In this document: in pieces, positions 50,168-59,336 of the stretch
Numbering within the stretch: position 1 is the first letter of the stretch
Layout: the number at the start of each line of letters is the position of its first letter
NCBI GenBank assembly: GCA_003222035.1
Contig: QHUS01000048.1
Location: forward strand, 1-64,000
DNA length: 64,000 nucleotides
Direction of reading: 5' to 3'
Source: Gemmatimonadota bacterium
Lineage (GTDB): Bacteria > Gemmatimonadota > Gemmatimonadetes > Gemmatimonadales > GWC2-71-9
Made by a program: the position numbers and the translations under genes
The notes under the pieces: model-generated
What the model saw: only the letters and a program-made list of their open reading frames with translations
The model's database searches: none
Told to the model about the DNA's origin: nothing

Positions 50168-51216
50168 CGCCGGCGAGCTTCCTGCTCGTCGCCGCCCTGG
50201 CGGCGCAGGGAGACACCGCCAGCTTCGTGGTCAACGACTTCCGGTTCGCGAGCGGCGAGACGCTCCCGCGGCTCCGGTTGCACTACCGGACGCTGGGACA
50301 TCCCCGGCGCGACCCCGCGGGCGTGGTCCGCAACGCGGTGTTGATCCTGCACGGCACGGGCGGATCGGGCGGCCAATTCCTGTCACCGCTGTTCGCCAGC
50401 GAGCTGTACGGCTCCGGCCAGCCGCTCGACACCACGGCGTATTACGTCATCTTGCCGGACAACATCGGGCACGGCCGCTCCTCCAAGCCTAGCGACGGAT
50501 TGCACGCCCGCTTCCCGCACTACGCGTATGCGGACATGGTGGCCGCTCAGTACCGGCTGGTCGTCGAGGGGCTGCGCGTGAACCACCTGCGGCTCGTGAT
50601 GGGCACGTCGATGGGCTGCATGCACAGCTGGCTCTGGGCCGAGCGGTATCCCGACTTCATGGACGGGGTGGTGCCTCTCGCCTGCCTGCCGACACAGATT
50701 GCCGGGCGGAACCGGATGTGGCGGCGCATGCTCATCGATGACATCCGGACCGATCCAGATTGGAAAGGCGGCGAGTACACCACCCAACCACGCGGGCTGC
50801 GCGCGGCGCTCCAACTCCTGTTTACCGCGGGCAGCGCCCCGCTGGTGCAGCAGCGCGTCGGTCCCACCCGCGACTCGGCGGATGCCTACATCACCAACTG
50901 GCTCGATACGCGGTTCGCCCAGACGGACGCGAACGATCTCCTATACCAGGTGGACGCCTCACGCGACTACGATCCGAGCGGCGCCCTCGACCGCGTCAGG
51001 GCCCCCGTCCTCGCCATCAACTCTGCCGACGATTTCATCAACCCGCCGGAGCTCGGCGTCATGGAGCGGTTGATTCCGAAGGTGCAGGGCGCCCGCTATG
51101 TGCTCATTCCAACGAGCGACCGCACGCGGGGGCATGGGACCCACACCGCAGCCGCCGTGTGGAAGGAGTACTTCACGCCGTTCCTGACCGGGCTGGAGCA
51201 GCGGCCCGCCCTATGA
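50164..51216 (+). CDS. Alpha/beta hydrolase, homoserine O-acetyltransferase-like
   Basis: A 350-residue protein of the MetX/acetyltransferase-like alpha/beta hydrolase fold, exported by a short N-terminal signal (TPASFLLVAALAAQ). Nucleophile in GTSMGCMHSW, Asp in NSADDFINPPELG, His in RTRGHGTHTAA. VLILHGTGGSGGQFL is the oxyanion-hole strand. MetX itself is cytoplasmic and lacks a signal, so this is a secreted hydrolase or acyltransferase of unknown substrate. Start is the ATG overlapping DinB; an earlier start would lose the signal. Confidence 0.88.
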   Translation: MTPASFLLVAALAAQGDTASFVVNDFRFASGETLPRLRLHYRTLGHPRRDPAGVVRNAVLILHGTGGSGGQFLSPLFASELYGSGQPLDTTAYYVILPDNIGHGRSSKPSDGLHARFPHYAYADMVAAQYRLVVEGLRVNHLRLVMGTSMGCMHSWLWAERYPDFMDGVVPLACLPTQIAGRNRMWRRMLIDDIRTDPDWKGGEYTTQPRGLRAALQLLFTAGSAPLVQQRVGPTRDSADAYITNWLDTRFAQTDANDLLYQVDASRDYDPSGALDRVRAPVLAINSADDFINPPELGVMERLIPKVQGARYVLIPTSDRTRGHGTHTAAAVWKEYFTPFLTGLEQRPAL

Positions 51217-51638
51217 GCGTGACGGCGGGACAGAGGGCACGACGCAGCCTCACCCTCACGGCCGACCACGTGAAAACCTTCGCGCAGCTCACGGGCGACT
51301 ACAATCCGCTCCACTTCGACCCGGAGTTCGCGGGCCGGACGAAGTTCGGCAAGCTGGTCGTGCAGGGCGGGCTGACCACCGGGCTGCTGCATGCGCTGGT
51401 CGCCATGGACCTTCCGGGGCCGGGCTCCGTGTTCCTGAGCCAGAACTGGAAGTTCGCGGCACCGGTGTTCATCGGCGACACGATTACCGCGGAAGCCGAG
51501 GTGGTGAGCGTCCATCCGACGAAGCCGGTCTATCAGTTGCGGATCGACGTGAAGCGGCAGACCGGCGAGACGGTGCTGGAGGGAGAGGCCTGGTGCTACC
51601 GGTTGGCGCCTAGCGGTACCCCGCCGCCTGGAGACTGA
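51213..51638 (+). CDS. MaoC-type (R)-enoyl-CoA hydratase-like protein
   Basis: A 141-residue hot-dog-fold protein of the MaoC dehydratase family. The catalytic pair sits in LTGDYNPLHFDPEFAGRTKFG (Asp and His), followed by VVQGGLTTGLLHAL and VFLSQNWKFAAPVFIGDTITAEAEV. It would hydrate (R)-enoyl-CoA, feeding PHA synthesis or lipid degradation. Coupled to the hydrolase by an ATGA overlap. It overlaps the convergent ABC exporter gene by 29 nt at its 3' end. Confidence 0.9.
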   Translation: MSVTAGQRARRSLTLTADHVKTFAQLTGDYNPLHFDPEFAGRTKFGKLVVQGGLTTGLLHALVAMDLPGPGSVFLSQNWKFAAPVFIGDTITAEAEVVSVHPTKPVYQLRIDVKRQTGETVLEGEAWCYRLAPSGTPPPGD

Positions 51639-53496
51639 ACAGCTCGGCGTACAACCCGCCCCGGGCGACCAGCTCTTCGTGCGTTCCGTGGTCCACGAGC
51701 TCGCCACCTTGCAGAACCAGGATCCGGTCCGCCATCCGCACGGTCGAAAAACGATGGGAGATGAGCACGGCCATCCGTCCCTTCGTCAGCTCGGCGAACC
51801 GCAGGAACACTTCATATTCCGCGCGCGCATCGAGGGACGCGGTCGGCTCGTCCAGGATCAGCACCTGTGCGTCGCGCATGTAGGCGCGCCCCAGCGCGAT
51901 CTTCTGCCACTCGCCCCCCGACAGCTCCACCCCACCGTCGAACCTCCGCCCGAGCATCTGGTCGTAGCCTTTTTCGAGGCGCGAGGCCACCGCGTCGGCG
52001 AGACTGCGACGCGCGGCCTCCCGCACGCGCCCGTCGTCCTCCAGCGCCTCGACCTGACTGACCCCGATGTTCTCCTTCAGCATGAAATCGTAGCGCACGA
52101 AATCCTGGAAGATCACGCCGATGTTCTTCCGCAGGCTGGTCAGGTCGTAGTCCCGCAGGTCGACGCCGTCCAGCAGGATCCGGCCTTCGTCCGGGTCGTA
52201 CAGTCGCGCCAGGAGCTTGACGAGCGTCGTCTTCCCAGCCCCGTTCTCGCCCACCAGCGCGATCCGCTCCTCGGGCTCGAAGGTGAAAGTGAGATGTCGC
52301 ACCGCCCAGCGGTCCGAGCCCGGGTACCGAAAGCCGACGTCGTGAAACTCGAACCCCCGGCGAATGGGCACGGGCACGGGACGCGCTCCCGGCTGGGACG
52401 TCACTCGCGGCTGGACGTCGAAGAACGTGAACAGGTCCGACAGATACAGGCTCTGCTCGAACACTTGCGACAACGAGAGGAGAATCCGCTGGATCAGGTC
52501 GCGGCTCTGCCGGAACGACCCCGCCAGGAACGTCAGCGCGCCGATCGTGAACCGGCCCAGTACGGTCAAATAGATCGTCACGGCGTAGGCGCCGTAGTAG
52601 CCGAGCGTGCCGAGCGTGACGAACACGGTGGACACGACGTTCCGCTTGATCGCCAGACTCTTGTTGGCGTCGTAAAACTCGTCGGAGAGCCTGGCGTACC
52701 GGCCCACCAGGAAGCTGGACAGGTCGAACAGCTTGACCTCTTTGGCCATCTCGTCGGAGGCGCCCGCGTAGCGCAGGTAGTCGAGCAACCGCCGCTCCGG
52801 CGTCCATTGGAACAGGAGCGAGTAGCCCAGCGCCGCGTAGTGTGTCTCGCCGAGAAACGACGGCACGACCGCCACCACCAGGAGGAGCAACAACCAGGGG
52901 AGCTGCACCGCCAGCACGGCTGCGAGGGAGATGAGCGTGACGAGGTCCTGCGCCGTGGACAGCAGCAGCGCGACGAGCCCGATCCGCCCCACCGTCTGGC
53001 GGCGTGCCCGCTCCAGGTGGTCGTACGTCTCGGCATCCTCGTACTGCGCGAGGTCGAGCGTCGCGGCGTGCTGCATGAGTCGCACACTGATACGGTTCGA
53101 GAACAGATCGCCGAGCAGGCTCTCGAACAGCGACGAGAGGCGCGCCAGGCCTTCGCCCCCGACGGCGATGGCGAGCTCGAGCCCCACGAGGCCGCCGAGT
53201 GACCACCAATCCACGGTGCCCCCGCTCGCGCGCACCTGTATGCCCGCGATCACGCCGTCGATGATGAGCTTGCCGATCCACAGGACCGCGAGCGGGACGA
53301 ACGAGCGGACGGCACGCAACGCCAGGATCGCGATGGTGTAGCCACGGTGGGTCTGGTATACGAGCTGGAGAAGGGGCGGCACGTACTTCAGGGCCTGCAG
53401 CCGCTCCGACCAGGTGGGCGGCTTGCCGTCGGACCCGCCGAGCGGGCTACGGGCGCGCGGCATGAGGCCGTGTGGAATGAAGCGGGGGACGGTCAC
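51610..53496 (-). CDS. ABC exporter, fused transmembrane and ATPase domains
   Basis: A 628-residue half-transporter. Six membrane helices lie between residues 45 and 330 (LALRAVRSFVPLAVLWIGKLI, LVTLISLAAVLAVQLPWLLLLLVVAVV). ATPase: Walker A LVGENGAGKTTLVKLL, Q-loop VIFQDFVRYDF, signature VELSGGEWQKIALGRAYM, Walker B VLILDEPTASLD, H-loop LISHRFSTVRMADRI. The exporter functions as a dimer, usually for lipids, peptides or drugs. It might export the peptide made by the adjacent cluster on the opposite strand, but the genes are convergent so not co-transcribed. The first 12 residues could be trimmed to an inner ATG. Confidence 0.92.
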   Translation of the reverse strand: MTVPRFIPHGLMPRARSPLGGSDGKPPTWSERLQALKYVPPLLQLVYQTHRGYTIAILALRAVRSFVPLAVLWIGKLIIDGVIAGIQVRASGGTVDWWSLGGLVGLELAIAVGGEGLARLSSLFESLLGDLFSNRISVRLMQHAATLDLAQYEDAETYDHLERARRQTVGRIGLVALLLSTAQDLVTLISLAAVLAVQLPWLLLLLVVAVVPSFLGETHYAALGYSLLFQWTPERRLLDYLRYAGASDEMAKEVKLFDLSSFLVGRYARLSDEFYDANKSLAIKRNVVSTVFVTLGTLGYYGAYAVTIYLTVLGRFTIGALTFLAGSFRQSRDLIQRILLSLSQVFEQSLYLSDLFTFFDVQPRVTSQPGARPVPVPIRRGFEFHDVGFRYPGSDRWAVRHLTFTFEPEERIALVGENGAGKTTLVKLLARLYDPDEGRILLDGVDLRDYDLTSLRKNIGVIFQDFVRYDFMLKENIGVSQVEALEDDGRVREAARRSLADAVASRLEKGYDQMLGRRFDGGVELSGGEWQKIALGRAYMRDAQVLILDEPTASLDARAEYEVFLRFAELTKGRMAVLISHRFSTVRMADRILVLQGGELVDHGTHEELVARGGLYAELFSLQAAGYR

Positions 53497-53539
53497 GAAA
53501 CCTTAACTTCCCACTGGGACGGTTCGTCAATATAACCGC

Positions 53540-55180
53540 ATGAAACCCTATGTCGTGGCGTATCTCGGCGCATTGGCGGCGGTTCCCGCCGGCCTCAGGT
53601 GCCAGCAGCCGGGCCTCACCTCGCAGGACTCCGCCTTCCAGGCCTTGAACCGCCTGGCGTACGGACCGCGACCCGGCGAGGTGACGCGCGTGGCCGCCGC
53701 TGGTGTGATGCAGTGGATCGACCGGCAGCTCTCGCCCGACCGGATCGACGACGACGTGCTCGCCCAGCGGGAGCGCCAGTTCACCCTCCTCGACTATGAC
53801 CGCGGCGACCTTGCGGCGATGTACGCCGAGGCGCAGCGGGAACGGCGCGACCGCAAGCAATCGGCAGCGCAGCAGGACACCACGCCGACCCCGACGCAGC
53901 GCAAGGGCAGGCGCCTCGCGGGTGAATTCGCGGATCTTGCCGTCGTCCGCGCGGTCCTCTCGGAGCGCCAGCTCTACGAAGTCATGGTGGACTTCTGGTT
54001 CAATCACTTCAACGTCTACCTGGCGAAGGGCGCCGACCGGTTTCTCACCCCCGATTACGTCGAGCACACGATCCGCCCCCACGCGATGGGCAAGTTCGCG
54101 GACCTTCTGATCGCGACCGCCAAGAGTCCCGCGATGCTCTTCTACCTCGACAACTGGGAAAGCGTCGCGCCGGGCGCAACACCCCCTGCGGCCACACGGA
54201 TGGGCGTCCGACCGTTCTTCGGCCGTCGGCCCCTCCTGTTTGCGCCGCCGGGTGACCCGGCCCGCATGGATTCCCTGCGTCCGCGAGCGGCCGCGCGACA
54301 GGCGAAGGGCCTCAACGAGAACTACGCCCGCGAGTTGCTCGAGCTGCACACCCTCGGCGTGGACGGGGGATACACGCAGCAGGACGTGATTGCGGTCGCC
54401 CGCATCTTCACCGGCTGGAGCATTCGCCGTCCCCAACGGGGCGGCGACTTCGAGTTCCACGACTGGGCGCACGACAGGGGCGAAAAGCAGGTGCTGGGTG
54501 TCACCTTTCCGGAGGGCCACGGGATGGACGAGGGCATCCGACTCCTGAAGATGCTCGCGAGTCACCCAGCGACGATGCATCACGTCAGCCGGCAGCTGTG
54601 CCAACGGTTCGTCAATGACGATCCACCGGACGGCTGCGTCGACGACGCTGTAGCCGCGTGGAAGCGCTCCGACGGCGACATCCGCGAGGTGCTGCGCGCC
54701 ATCTTTCACGGCCCCGATTTCTGGGCGCCGGAAAACGTGCGAGCCAAGGTCAAGAGCCCGCTCGAATTCGTCGCCAGCGCCGCGCGCGCCGTCGGCGCCG
54801 AGCCCGATACGTCGCCCCGCCTGGCGCAAGTCGTCGCGCGGCTCGGTGAGCCCCTGTACCTGCACGTCGCCCCCGACGGATACCCCGAGCGGGAGGACGC
54901 ATGGGTGAACAGCGGCGCGCTGCTCGATCGCATGAACGCCGCCGTCGCCCTCGCGGCCGGCAAGCTCCCGGGCCTCACGGTCAATCTCGACGCCTTCCCA
55001 TCCGGGCTCGACACCGAGCAATTGATCGGCGCGGTCGACGCGCAGATCTTGGGTGGGAAGATGACCGAGAACTCCAAGCGAGTGGTGAGAAACCAGCTGT
55101 CGGATATCGGCGATCCCGTGCAAGCGCGTGCCCTCGCCGTGGGTCTGGCGATCGGGGGACCGGAATTCCAAAGACAATGA
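53540..55180 (+). CDS. DUF1800 exported protein
   Basis: A 546-residue DUF1800 protein with an N-terminal Sec signal (MKPYVVAYLGALAAVPAGL). Landmarks: NRLAYGPRPGEVTRVAAAG, MVDFWFNHFNVYLAKGAD, LNENYARELLELHTLGVDGGYTQQDVIAVARIFTGWS, and FVNDDPPDGCVDDAV. DUF1800 proteins are typically encoded next to DUF1501 proteins, as here, and are thought to be secreted or outer-membrane linked; a catalytic role is not established. The last residues and stop codon precede a decamer repeat array of the next gene's leader. Confidence 0.92.
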   Translation: MKPYVVAYLGALAAVPAGLRCQQPGLTSQDSAFQALNRLAYGPRPGEVTRVAAAGVMQWIDRQLSPDRIDDDVLAQRERQFTLLDYDRGDLAAMYAEAQRERRDRKQSAAQQDTTPTPTQRKGRRLAGEFADLAVVRAVLSERQLYEVMVDFWFNHFNVYLAKGADRFLTPDYVEHTIRPHAMGKFADLLIATAKSPAMLFYLDNWESVAPGATPPAATRMGVRPFFGRRPLLFAPPGDPARMDSLRPRAAARQAKGLNENYARELLELHTLGVDGGYTQQDVIAVARIFTGWSIRRPQRGGDFEFHDWAHDRGEKQVLGVTFPEGHGMDEGIRLLKMLASHPATMHHVSRQLCQRFVNDDPPDGCVDDAVAAWKRSDGDIREVLRAIFHGPDFWAPENVRAKVKSPLEFVASAARAVGAEPDTSPRLAQVVARLGEPLYLHVAPDGYPEREDAWVNSGALLDRMNAAVALAAGKLPGLTVNLDAFPSGLDTEQLIGAVDAQILGGKMTENSKRVVRNQLSDIGDPVQARALAVGLAIGGPEFQRQ

Positions 55181-55370
55181 CGGTAGAGGGCGGGAGAGGC
55201 CGGTAGAGGTACCAGAGGAGGGAAGCGATGTCGATTTCGAGACGAGTATTCGTGAAGTCGGGCGGCTTGGCTCTCGTGAGCTTCGGCCTCGATCCGCTGT
55301 TCCTGGCCCGCGCTGCGTTCGCCTCCTCCCGCCCTCTCCCGCCCTCTCGCGCCCTATCCCGCCCTATTCT
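55181..55370. repeat. Inverted decanucleotide arrays flanking the DUF1501 start
   Basis: Left arm: four 10-bp units (such as CGGTAGAGGG, CGGGAGAGGC) at 55181-55222, in the leader of the DUF1501 gene. Right arm: five 10-bp units of the complementary type (such as GCCCTCTCCC, GCCCTATCCC) at 55321-55370, inside the coding sequence. They face each other around the first 98 bp including the start codon and Tat signal. The right arm is translated as Ser/Arg/Pro/Leu (SRPLPPSRALSRP) in frame. This is the only array with a 10-bp period. Confidence 0.85.
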
Positions 55371-56490
55371 CGTCTGTCTCTTCCAGCGCGGTGCCGTGGA
55401 CGGACTCAACATGATCGTTCCGCACGGCGACCCGCTCTACTACAGCGAGCGCCCCCGGATCGCGGTGCCCCGGAGCGACGTCGTGGATCTGGATGGCTAC
55501 TTCGGCCTGCATCCGCGCCTGGCGGCGCTGAAGCCGCTGTGGGACGAGAAGAGCCTCACCGCGCTCCATGCGGTCGGCTCGCCAGATGCGACCCGCAGCC
55601 ACTTCGATGCCCAGGACTACATGGAGTCGGGCACGCCGGGGGTGAAGGCGACCAGCGACGGCTGGCTCAACCGCTACTGCCAGCACGACCGCGAGCACGA
55701 GAACACGCCGTTTCGCGCTGTGGCGTTCGGCCCGCAACTGCCCCGCATCCTGGCGGGAAGCGCGCCGAGCCTTGCCATCGAGGATCTCCAGGCGTTCGGC
55801 ATGCGCGGCCCGCAGCCGGCCGGGCGCGACCGGCTCACTCGCGCGTTCGAAGAGCTCTACGCCGGTTCGGCGACGGGCCTGCTCTCGACGTCATCCCGTG
55901 AGGCCTTCGAGGCGGTCCAGACCCTCAAACGCCTGGATCCCGCGCAGTACCGTCCGGCGGACGGCGTCGACTACCCGCGCGGCAGGCTCGGCAAGGCGTT
56001 GCTCGAGATCGCGCAGCTGATCAAGGCCGACGTGGGCCTGCAGGTGGCGTTCGCCGACGCGACCGGCTGGGACACGCACGTGAATCAGGGAGCGAGCGAA
56101 GGGCAGCTCGCGGCGCGGCTCGACGAGCTGGGCCTGGCGCTGGCCGCGTTCGCGCGAGATCTGGGCGCCCGCATGCGGGACGTCGTGGTATGCACCATGT
56201 CGGAGTTCGGGCGTACGGTGCGAGAGAACGGAAACTCCGGCACCGACCACGGGCACGCGACGGCGATGCTCGTGCTCGGCGGCCCCGTGAACGGGGGAAA
56301 CATGCTCGGCAAGTGGCCGGGACTCGATCCCGCGCAGCGCTTCGAGGGCCGGGACGTCGCGGTGACGACCGACTTCCGCGACCTGTTCGCCGAGCTCGTG
56401 TCGCGTCACCTCGGCGCGCGCGACCTCGGCGCCATTTTCCCCGGGTTCACCGCCGATCAGGCGCGCTTCCCGGGGGTGATCAGGGCATAA
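55228..56490 (+). CDS. DUF1501 protein with Tat signal
   Basis: A 420-residue DUF1501 (sulfatase-like fold) protein. Tat signal SRRVFVKSGGLALVSFGL. Motifs: LVCLFQRGAVDGLNMIVPHGD, SHFDAQDYMESGTPG, FADATGWDTHVNQGA, VVCTMSEFGRTVRENGNSGTDHGHATAM, and GGNMLGKWPGLD. The family metal-binding Asp/His set (GWDTH, TDHGHA) is present. Paired with DUF1800 as usual. The 20-residue stretch after FASSR comes from the decamer repeat and lies just after the signal cleavage region, where extra loop residues are harmless. Overlaps the convergent DsbA-like gene by 34 nt. Confidence 0.92.
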   Translation: MSISRRVFVKSGGLALVSFGLDPLFLARAAFASSRPLPPSRALSRPILVCLFQRGAVDGLNMIVPHGDPLYYSERPRIAVPRSDVVDLDGYFGLHPRLAALKPLWDEKSLTALHAVGSPDATRSHFDAQDYMESGTPGVKATSDGWLNRYCQHDREHENTPFRAVAFGPQLPRILAGSAPSLAIEDLQAFGMRGPQPAGRDRLTRAFEELYAGSATGLLSTSSREAFEAVQTLKRLDPAQYRPADGVDYPRGRLGKALLEIAQLIKADVGLQVAFADATGWDTHVNQGASEGQLAARLDELGLALAAFARDLGARMRDVVVCTMSEFGRTVRENGNSGTDHGHATAMLVLGGPVNGGNMLGKWPGLDPAQRFEGRDVAVTTDFRDLFAELVSRHLGARDLGAIFPGFTADQARFPGVIRA

Positions 56491-57014
56491 ATCGCGGCGA
56501 CCAGAGTCTCCTCGTCCCACGCGCCGTCGTACCGGACCCCGTTGATGAAGAACGTCGGGGTGCCGTTCACGCCGCTCCGCACGCCGCTCCGGAAGTCTTC
56601 CCGCACGCGCGGCTCATACACGCGCCCGACCAGCTCGGCCCGGAATCGCTCGACGTCGAGACCGAGGTCGCCGGCATACTCGATCAGATACTCGTCGTCC
56701 AGCGCGAACTGGCGCTCGAACAGCCGGTCGTGCATCTCCCAGAACCTGCCCTGCGCTCCCGCCGCTTCGGCCGACTCGGCCGCGCGCTGCGCATGGGGAT
56801 GGCTCTCGCGCAGCGGGAAGTTGCGGAACACGAAGCGCAGCTCGTTCCCCACGCGCCCCTGAACGGCTTTCACGATCGGGTAGGCGCGCCCGCAATGAGG
56901 ACATTCGTAGTCACCGTACTCGACGAGCGTGACCGGCGCGTTGCTCGGACCCCGGACGTGGTCCCGTTCGCCGACTGGGAGCGTCAGATGCCCGCCGGCC
57001 CTGCGTTCCGTCAC
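56457..57014 (-). CDS. DsbA-like thioredoxin-fold oxidoreductase
   Basis: A 185-residue thioredoxin-fold protein. Active site CPHC in LVEYGDYECPHCGRAYPIV, then helical insertion and GVNGTPTFFINGVRYDGAWDEETLVAAI with the cis-Pro loop. The length and helix pattern match DsbA-type proteins. No signal peptide appears in the chosen GTG start (overlapping the peroxiredoxin stop), so it may be cytoplasmic, or the true start may be missed. It is co-transcribed with peroxiredoxin and an HtrA-like protease. Confidence 0.9.
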   Translation of the reverse strand: MTERRAGGHLTLPVGERDHVRGPSNAPVTLVEYGDYECPHCGRAYPIVKAVQGRVGNELRFVFRNFPLRESHPHAQRAAESAEAAGAQGRFWEMHDRLFERQFALDDEYLIEYAGDLGLDVERFRAELVGRVYEPRVREDFRSGVRSGVNGTPTFFINGVRYDGAWDEETLVAAIYALITPGKRA

Positions 57015-57514
57015 GTCGCCGTGCTCTGCGGAGCGAGCGCCTCCAGCGCCTGCAGAATCCCATCCGCGCCGGGATTGACGCTCAGCGGCGACACGTAGCT
57101 CCAACGGATGATCCCGTCGCTATCCAGAACGAAGAGAGCCCGCTCCGAAACTCCCTCGCCCTCGCGATACGCGCCGTAGCGCCGCGAGACCTCCCCCTTG
57201 GGCTCGAAGTCGGAGAGCAGCGGAAAATGGAGATTGCGGCGCTGCGCGAACTCCGCGTGGCACCATACGCCATCTACGGAAACGCCGAGCAGTTGAGCGC
57301 CGTATCGCGCAAACTCCTCGAGCACCTCGTTATAGAGCGTCAGCTGATCCCCGCACACCGGGCTCCAGTCCGCCGGATAGAACGCCAGAATGACCGGCCG
57401 GCCGCGGTAGTCATGGAGCGAGATCGTCTGACCCGGCGCGCTACCGAGCGTGAAGTCGGGCGCCGGTGTCCCGACCGGGAGCGCGCCCGTCGCGACCCGA
57501 TGCGTGTCGGTCAT
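57011..57514 (-). CDS. Peroxiredoxin (AhpC/TSA family)
   Basis: A 167-residue peroxide reductase. The peroxidatic cysteine sits in FYPADWSPVCGDQL, an Ala/Asp/Trp variant of the usual PxxxTxxC with Ser for Thr; PVGTPAPDFTLGSAPGQ is the N-terminal strand and GVWCHAEFAQRRNLHFPLLSDF contains a second cysteine, which could resolve the disulfide. It belongs to a three-gene minus operon with the HtrA-like protease upstream (4-nt overlap) and the DsbA-like protein downstream, so a stress response to oxidised or misfolded proteins is probable. Confidence 0.92.
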   Translation of the reverse strand: MTDTHRVATGALPVGTPAPDFTLGSAPGQTISLHDYRGRPVILAFYPADWSPVCGDQLTLYNEVLEEFARYGAQLLGVSVDGVWCHAEFAQRRNLHFPLLSDFEPKGEVSRRYGAYREGEGVSERALFVLDSDGIIRWSYVSPLSVNPGADGILQALEALAPQSTAT

Positions 57515-58515
57515 TTGGGTTCCTGTTCCAAGTTAGCTCGCGTCCCGGACTCTTCCGGGACGATCGGCAACTCCAGCCGGTCGGCGCGGCGCAGCACGAC
57601 GATCGTCGTGGGCGCGCCGATCCGCTCGGTGACGAGCAGGCGATGCAGGTCGTCGATGCCCGACACGCCGTGCCCGTCGAAGGCGACAATAATGTCCCCC
57701 GCGGCGAGACCCGCCCGCGCCGCCGGGCTGTCCGGCTCCACCCCCGTGACCAGCACACCGCTCTTCGCCTCTACCCCGAGCGCCCGCTGCGCGAGCCGCA
57801 GCAGAGGCACGTGTTGACCGGCCACGCCGAGTCGCCCGCGGCGGATCCTGCCGTGGCGCATGAGCTGGCCGGTGACGACCTTGGCCGTATTGATCCCGAC
57901 CGCAAAGCAGATCCCCTGGGCAGGGAGGATCACCGCGGTGTTCACCCCGATCACGCGGCCGCGACCGTCCACCAGGGGCCCGCCCGAATTGCCCGGGTTC
58001 AAGGCGGCGTCGGTTTGGATCACATCATCGATGAGACGCCCCGTGACCGCGCGGAACGAACGACCCAGGGCGCTCACGACACCGGCGGTCACGGTACTCT
58101 GGAACCCGAGGGGGTTACCGATCGCCACGACGAGCTGGCCGACCCGCAGCCCTGCCGAGTCTCCCAGCTCCGCGGCGGCGACCGACTGCGGCTCGGCCCG
58201 CAGCACCGCGAGGTCGGTGTCGGGATCGTCGCCCACCAGCTCGGCGCGCACACGGCGCCCGTCGCCGAACGCGACGTCGACCTGCGTCGCATCGTGGACC
58301 ACGTGGCTGTTCGTGAGAATGAACCCGTCGGGCGTAAACACGAATCCCGAGCCGTGACCGGGAACCTCTCGCGTCGCGCGTCCCCGCCGCTCCACCCGAC
58401 GCCGCATTTCCACACTGACGACCGCCGGACCAACTCGCTCCGCCGCCCCCGTCACCGCCTCTGAGTAGGCATCGAGCGCCTGCTCGTCGGAGACGAGCGT
58501 GATATCCGCATTCAT
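57511..58515 (-). CDS. HtrA/DegP-like serine protease with one PDZ domain
   Basis: A 334-residue trypsin-like protease. Triad visible: TNSHVVHD (His), DPDTDLAVL (Asp), GNSGGPLVDG (Ser), with the classic IGNPLGFQSTVTAGVVSALGR. PDZ domain at about residues 235-320 (GVLVTGVEPDSPAARAGLAAGDIIVAF). No N-terminal signal or membrane helix is seen, so it might be cytoplasmic, unlike DegP. AAGGGAGG lies 10 nt before the ATG. It is the first gene of the peroxiredoxin/DsbA operon. The usual transmembrane segment of DegS-type enzymes is missing. Confidence 0.92.
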   Translation of the reverse strand: MNADITLVSDEQALDAYSEAVTGAAERVGPAVVSVEMRRRVERRGRATREVPGHGSGFVFTPDGFILTNSHVVHDATQVDVAFGDGRRVRAELVGDDPDTDLAVLRAEPQSVAAAELGDSAGLRVGQLVVAIGNPLGFQSTVTAGVVSALGRSFRAVTGRLIDDVIQTDAALNPGNSGGPLVDGRGRVIGVNTAVILPAQGICFAVGINTAKVVTGQLMRHGRIRRGRLGVAGQHVPLLRLAQRALGVEAKSGVLVTGVEPDSPAARAGLAAGDIIVAFDGHGVSGIDDLHRLLVTERIGAPTTIVVLRRADRLELPIVPEESGTRANLEQEPK

Positions 58516-58590
58516 GAAGTCGAGGCCTCCCTTCTATCTAGAGATCAACACCACCGGGTTCCCCGCCGAGGCGTGATATATTTCCGGCGT

Positions 58591-59304
58591 ATGGATCTAG
58601 CGGGCTCCCGCGCTGTGGTGACCGGTGCGACGGAGGGGATCGGTCGTGCCACCGCGTTCGCTCTGGGACAGGCCGGCGCCAAGGTCGCCGTCTGCGCCCG
58701 CACCGAAGCCAACGTACACGCCACCGTCCGCGAGCTGAAAGCCGCGGGGATCGACGCCATCGGCATGCCGTGTGACGTATCCGACCCGGCGTGCGTGGAC
58801 GCGTTTGCGGCATTCGTGATCAGCGAGCGCGGGACGCCGCAGGTCCTGGTGAACAACGCCGGGATCGGCCGGTTCAACCCGCTCGTGGATTTGTCATTGG
58901 CGGACTGGGACGACACGATGGGAGTGAACGTACGCTCGCTGTATCTGGTGACGCGGGCGTTCCTCAAGGGGATGCTGGACGCCGGGACCGGCACCATCGT
59001 GAATATCGCCTCGCTCGCGGGCAAGAACGGCGTGGAGGGCGGAACCGCCTACTGCGCGTCCAAACACGCCGTGCTCGGCTTCTCGAAGGCCCTCATGCTC
59101 GAAGTGCGCAAGCGGGGGGTGCGCGTCGTGGCGGTCTGCCCGGGATCGGTCGCCACCCCGTTCGCGGAGAAGGGGGCGCGGGTGCGCCACAACCGGGATC
59201 GGGTGCTCATGGCCGAAGACGTAGCGCACGCAGTGCTTGCGACGCTGACGGCCTCGGATCGGGCGATGATCTCGGAGCTGGATATTCGGCCGACGAATCC
59301 TTAG
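58591..59304 (+). CDS. Short-chain dehydrogenase/reductase (FabG-like)
   Basis: A 237-residue SDR. Cofactor loop VVTGATEGIGRATAFALGQ, NNAGIGRFNPLVDLS, Ser in NIASLAGKNG and catalytic YCASKHAVLGFSKAL (Tyr-x3-Lys). Residue composition of the first strand (CARTEANV) suggests NADP preference. Could be a 3-oxoacyl reductase or sugar/steroid dehydrogenase; substrate unknown. ATG chosen because translation from an upstream GTG would add a poorly conserved segment. Convergent with an OmpA-family gene, 32 bp apart. Confidence 0.9.
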   Translation: MDLAGSRAVVTGATEGIGRATAFALGQAGAKVAVCARTEANVHATVRELKAAGIDAIGMPCDVSDPACVDAFAAFVISERGTPQVLVNNAGIGRFNPLVDLSLADWDDTMGVNVRSLYLVTRAFLKGMLDAGTGTIVNIASLAGKNGVEGGTAYCASKHAVLGFSKALMLEVRKRGVRVVAVCPGSVATPFAEKGARVRHNRDRVLMAEDVAHAVLATLTASDRAMISELDIRPTNP

Positions 59305-59336
59305 CAGCGACGTTGCGTGACGCCTTTGCGAGGCTG

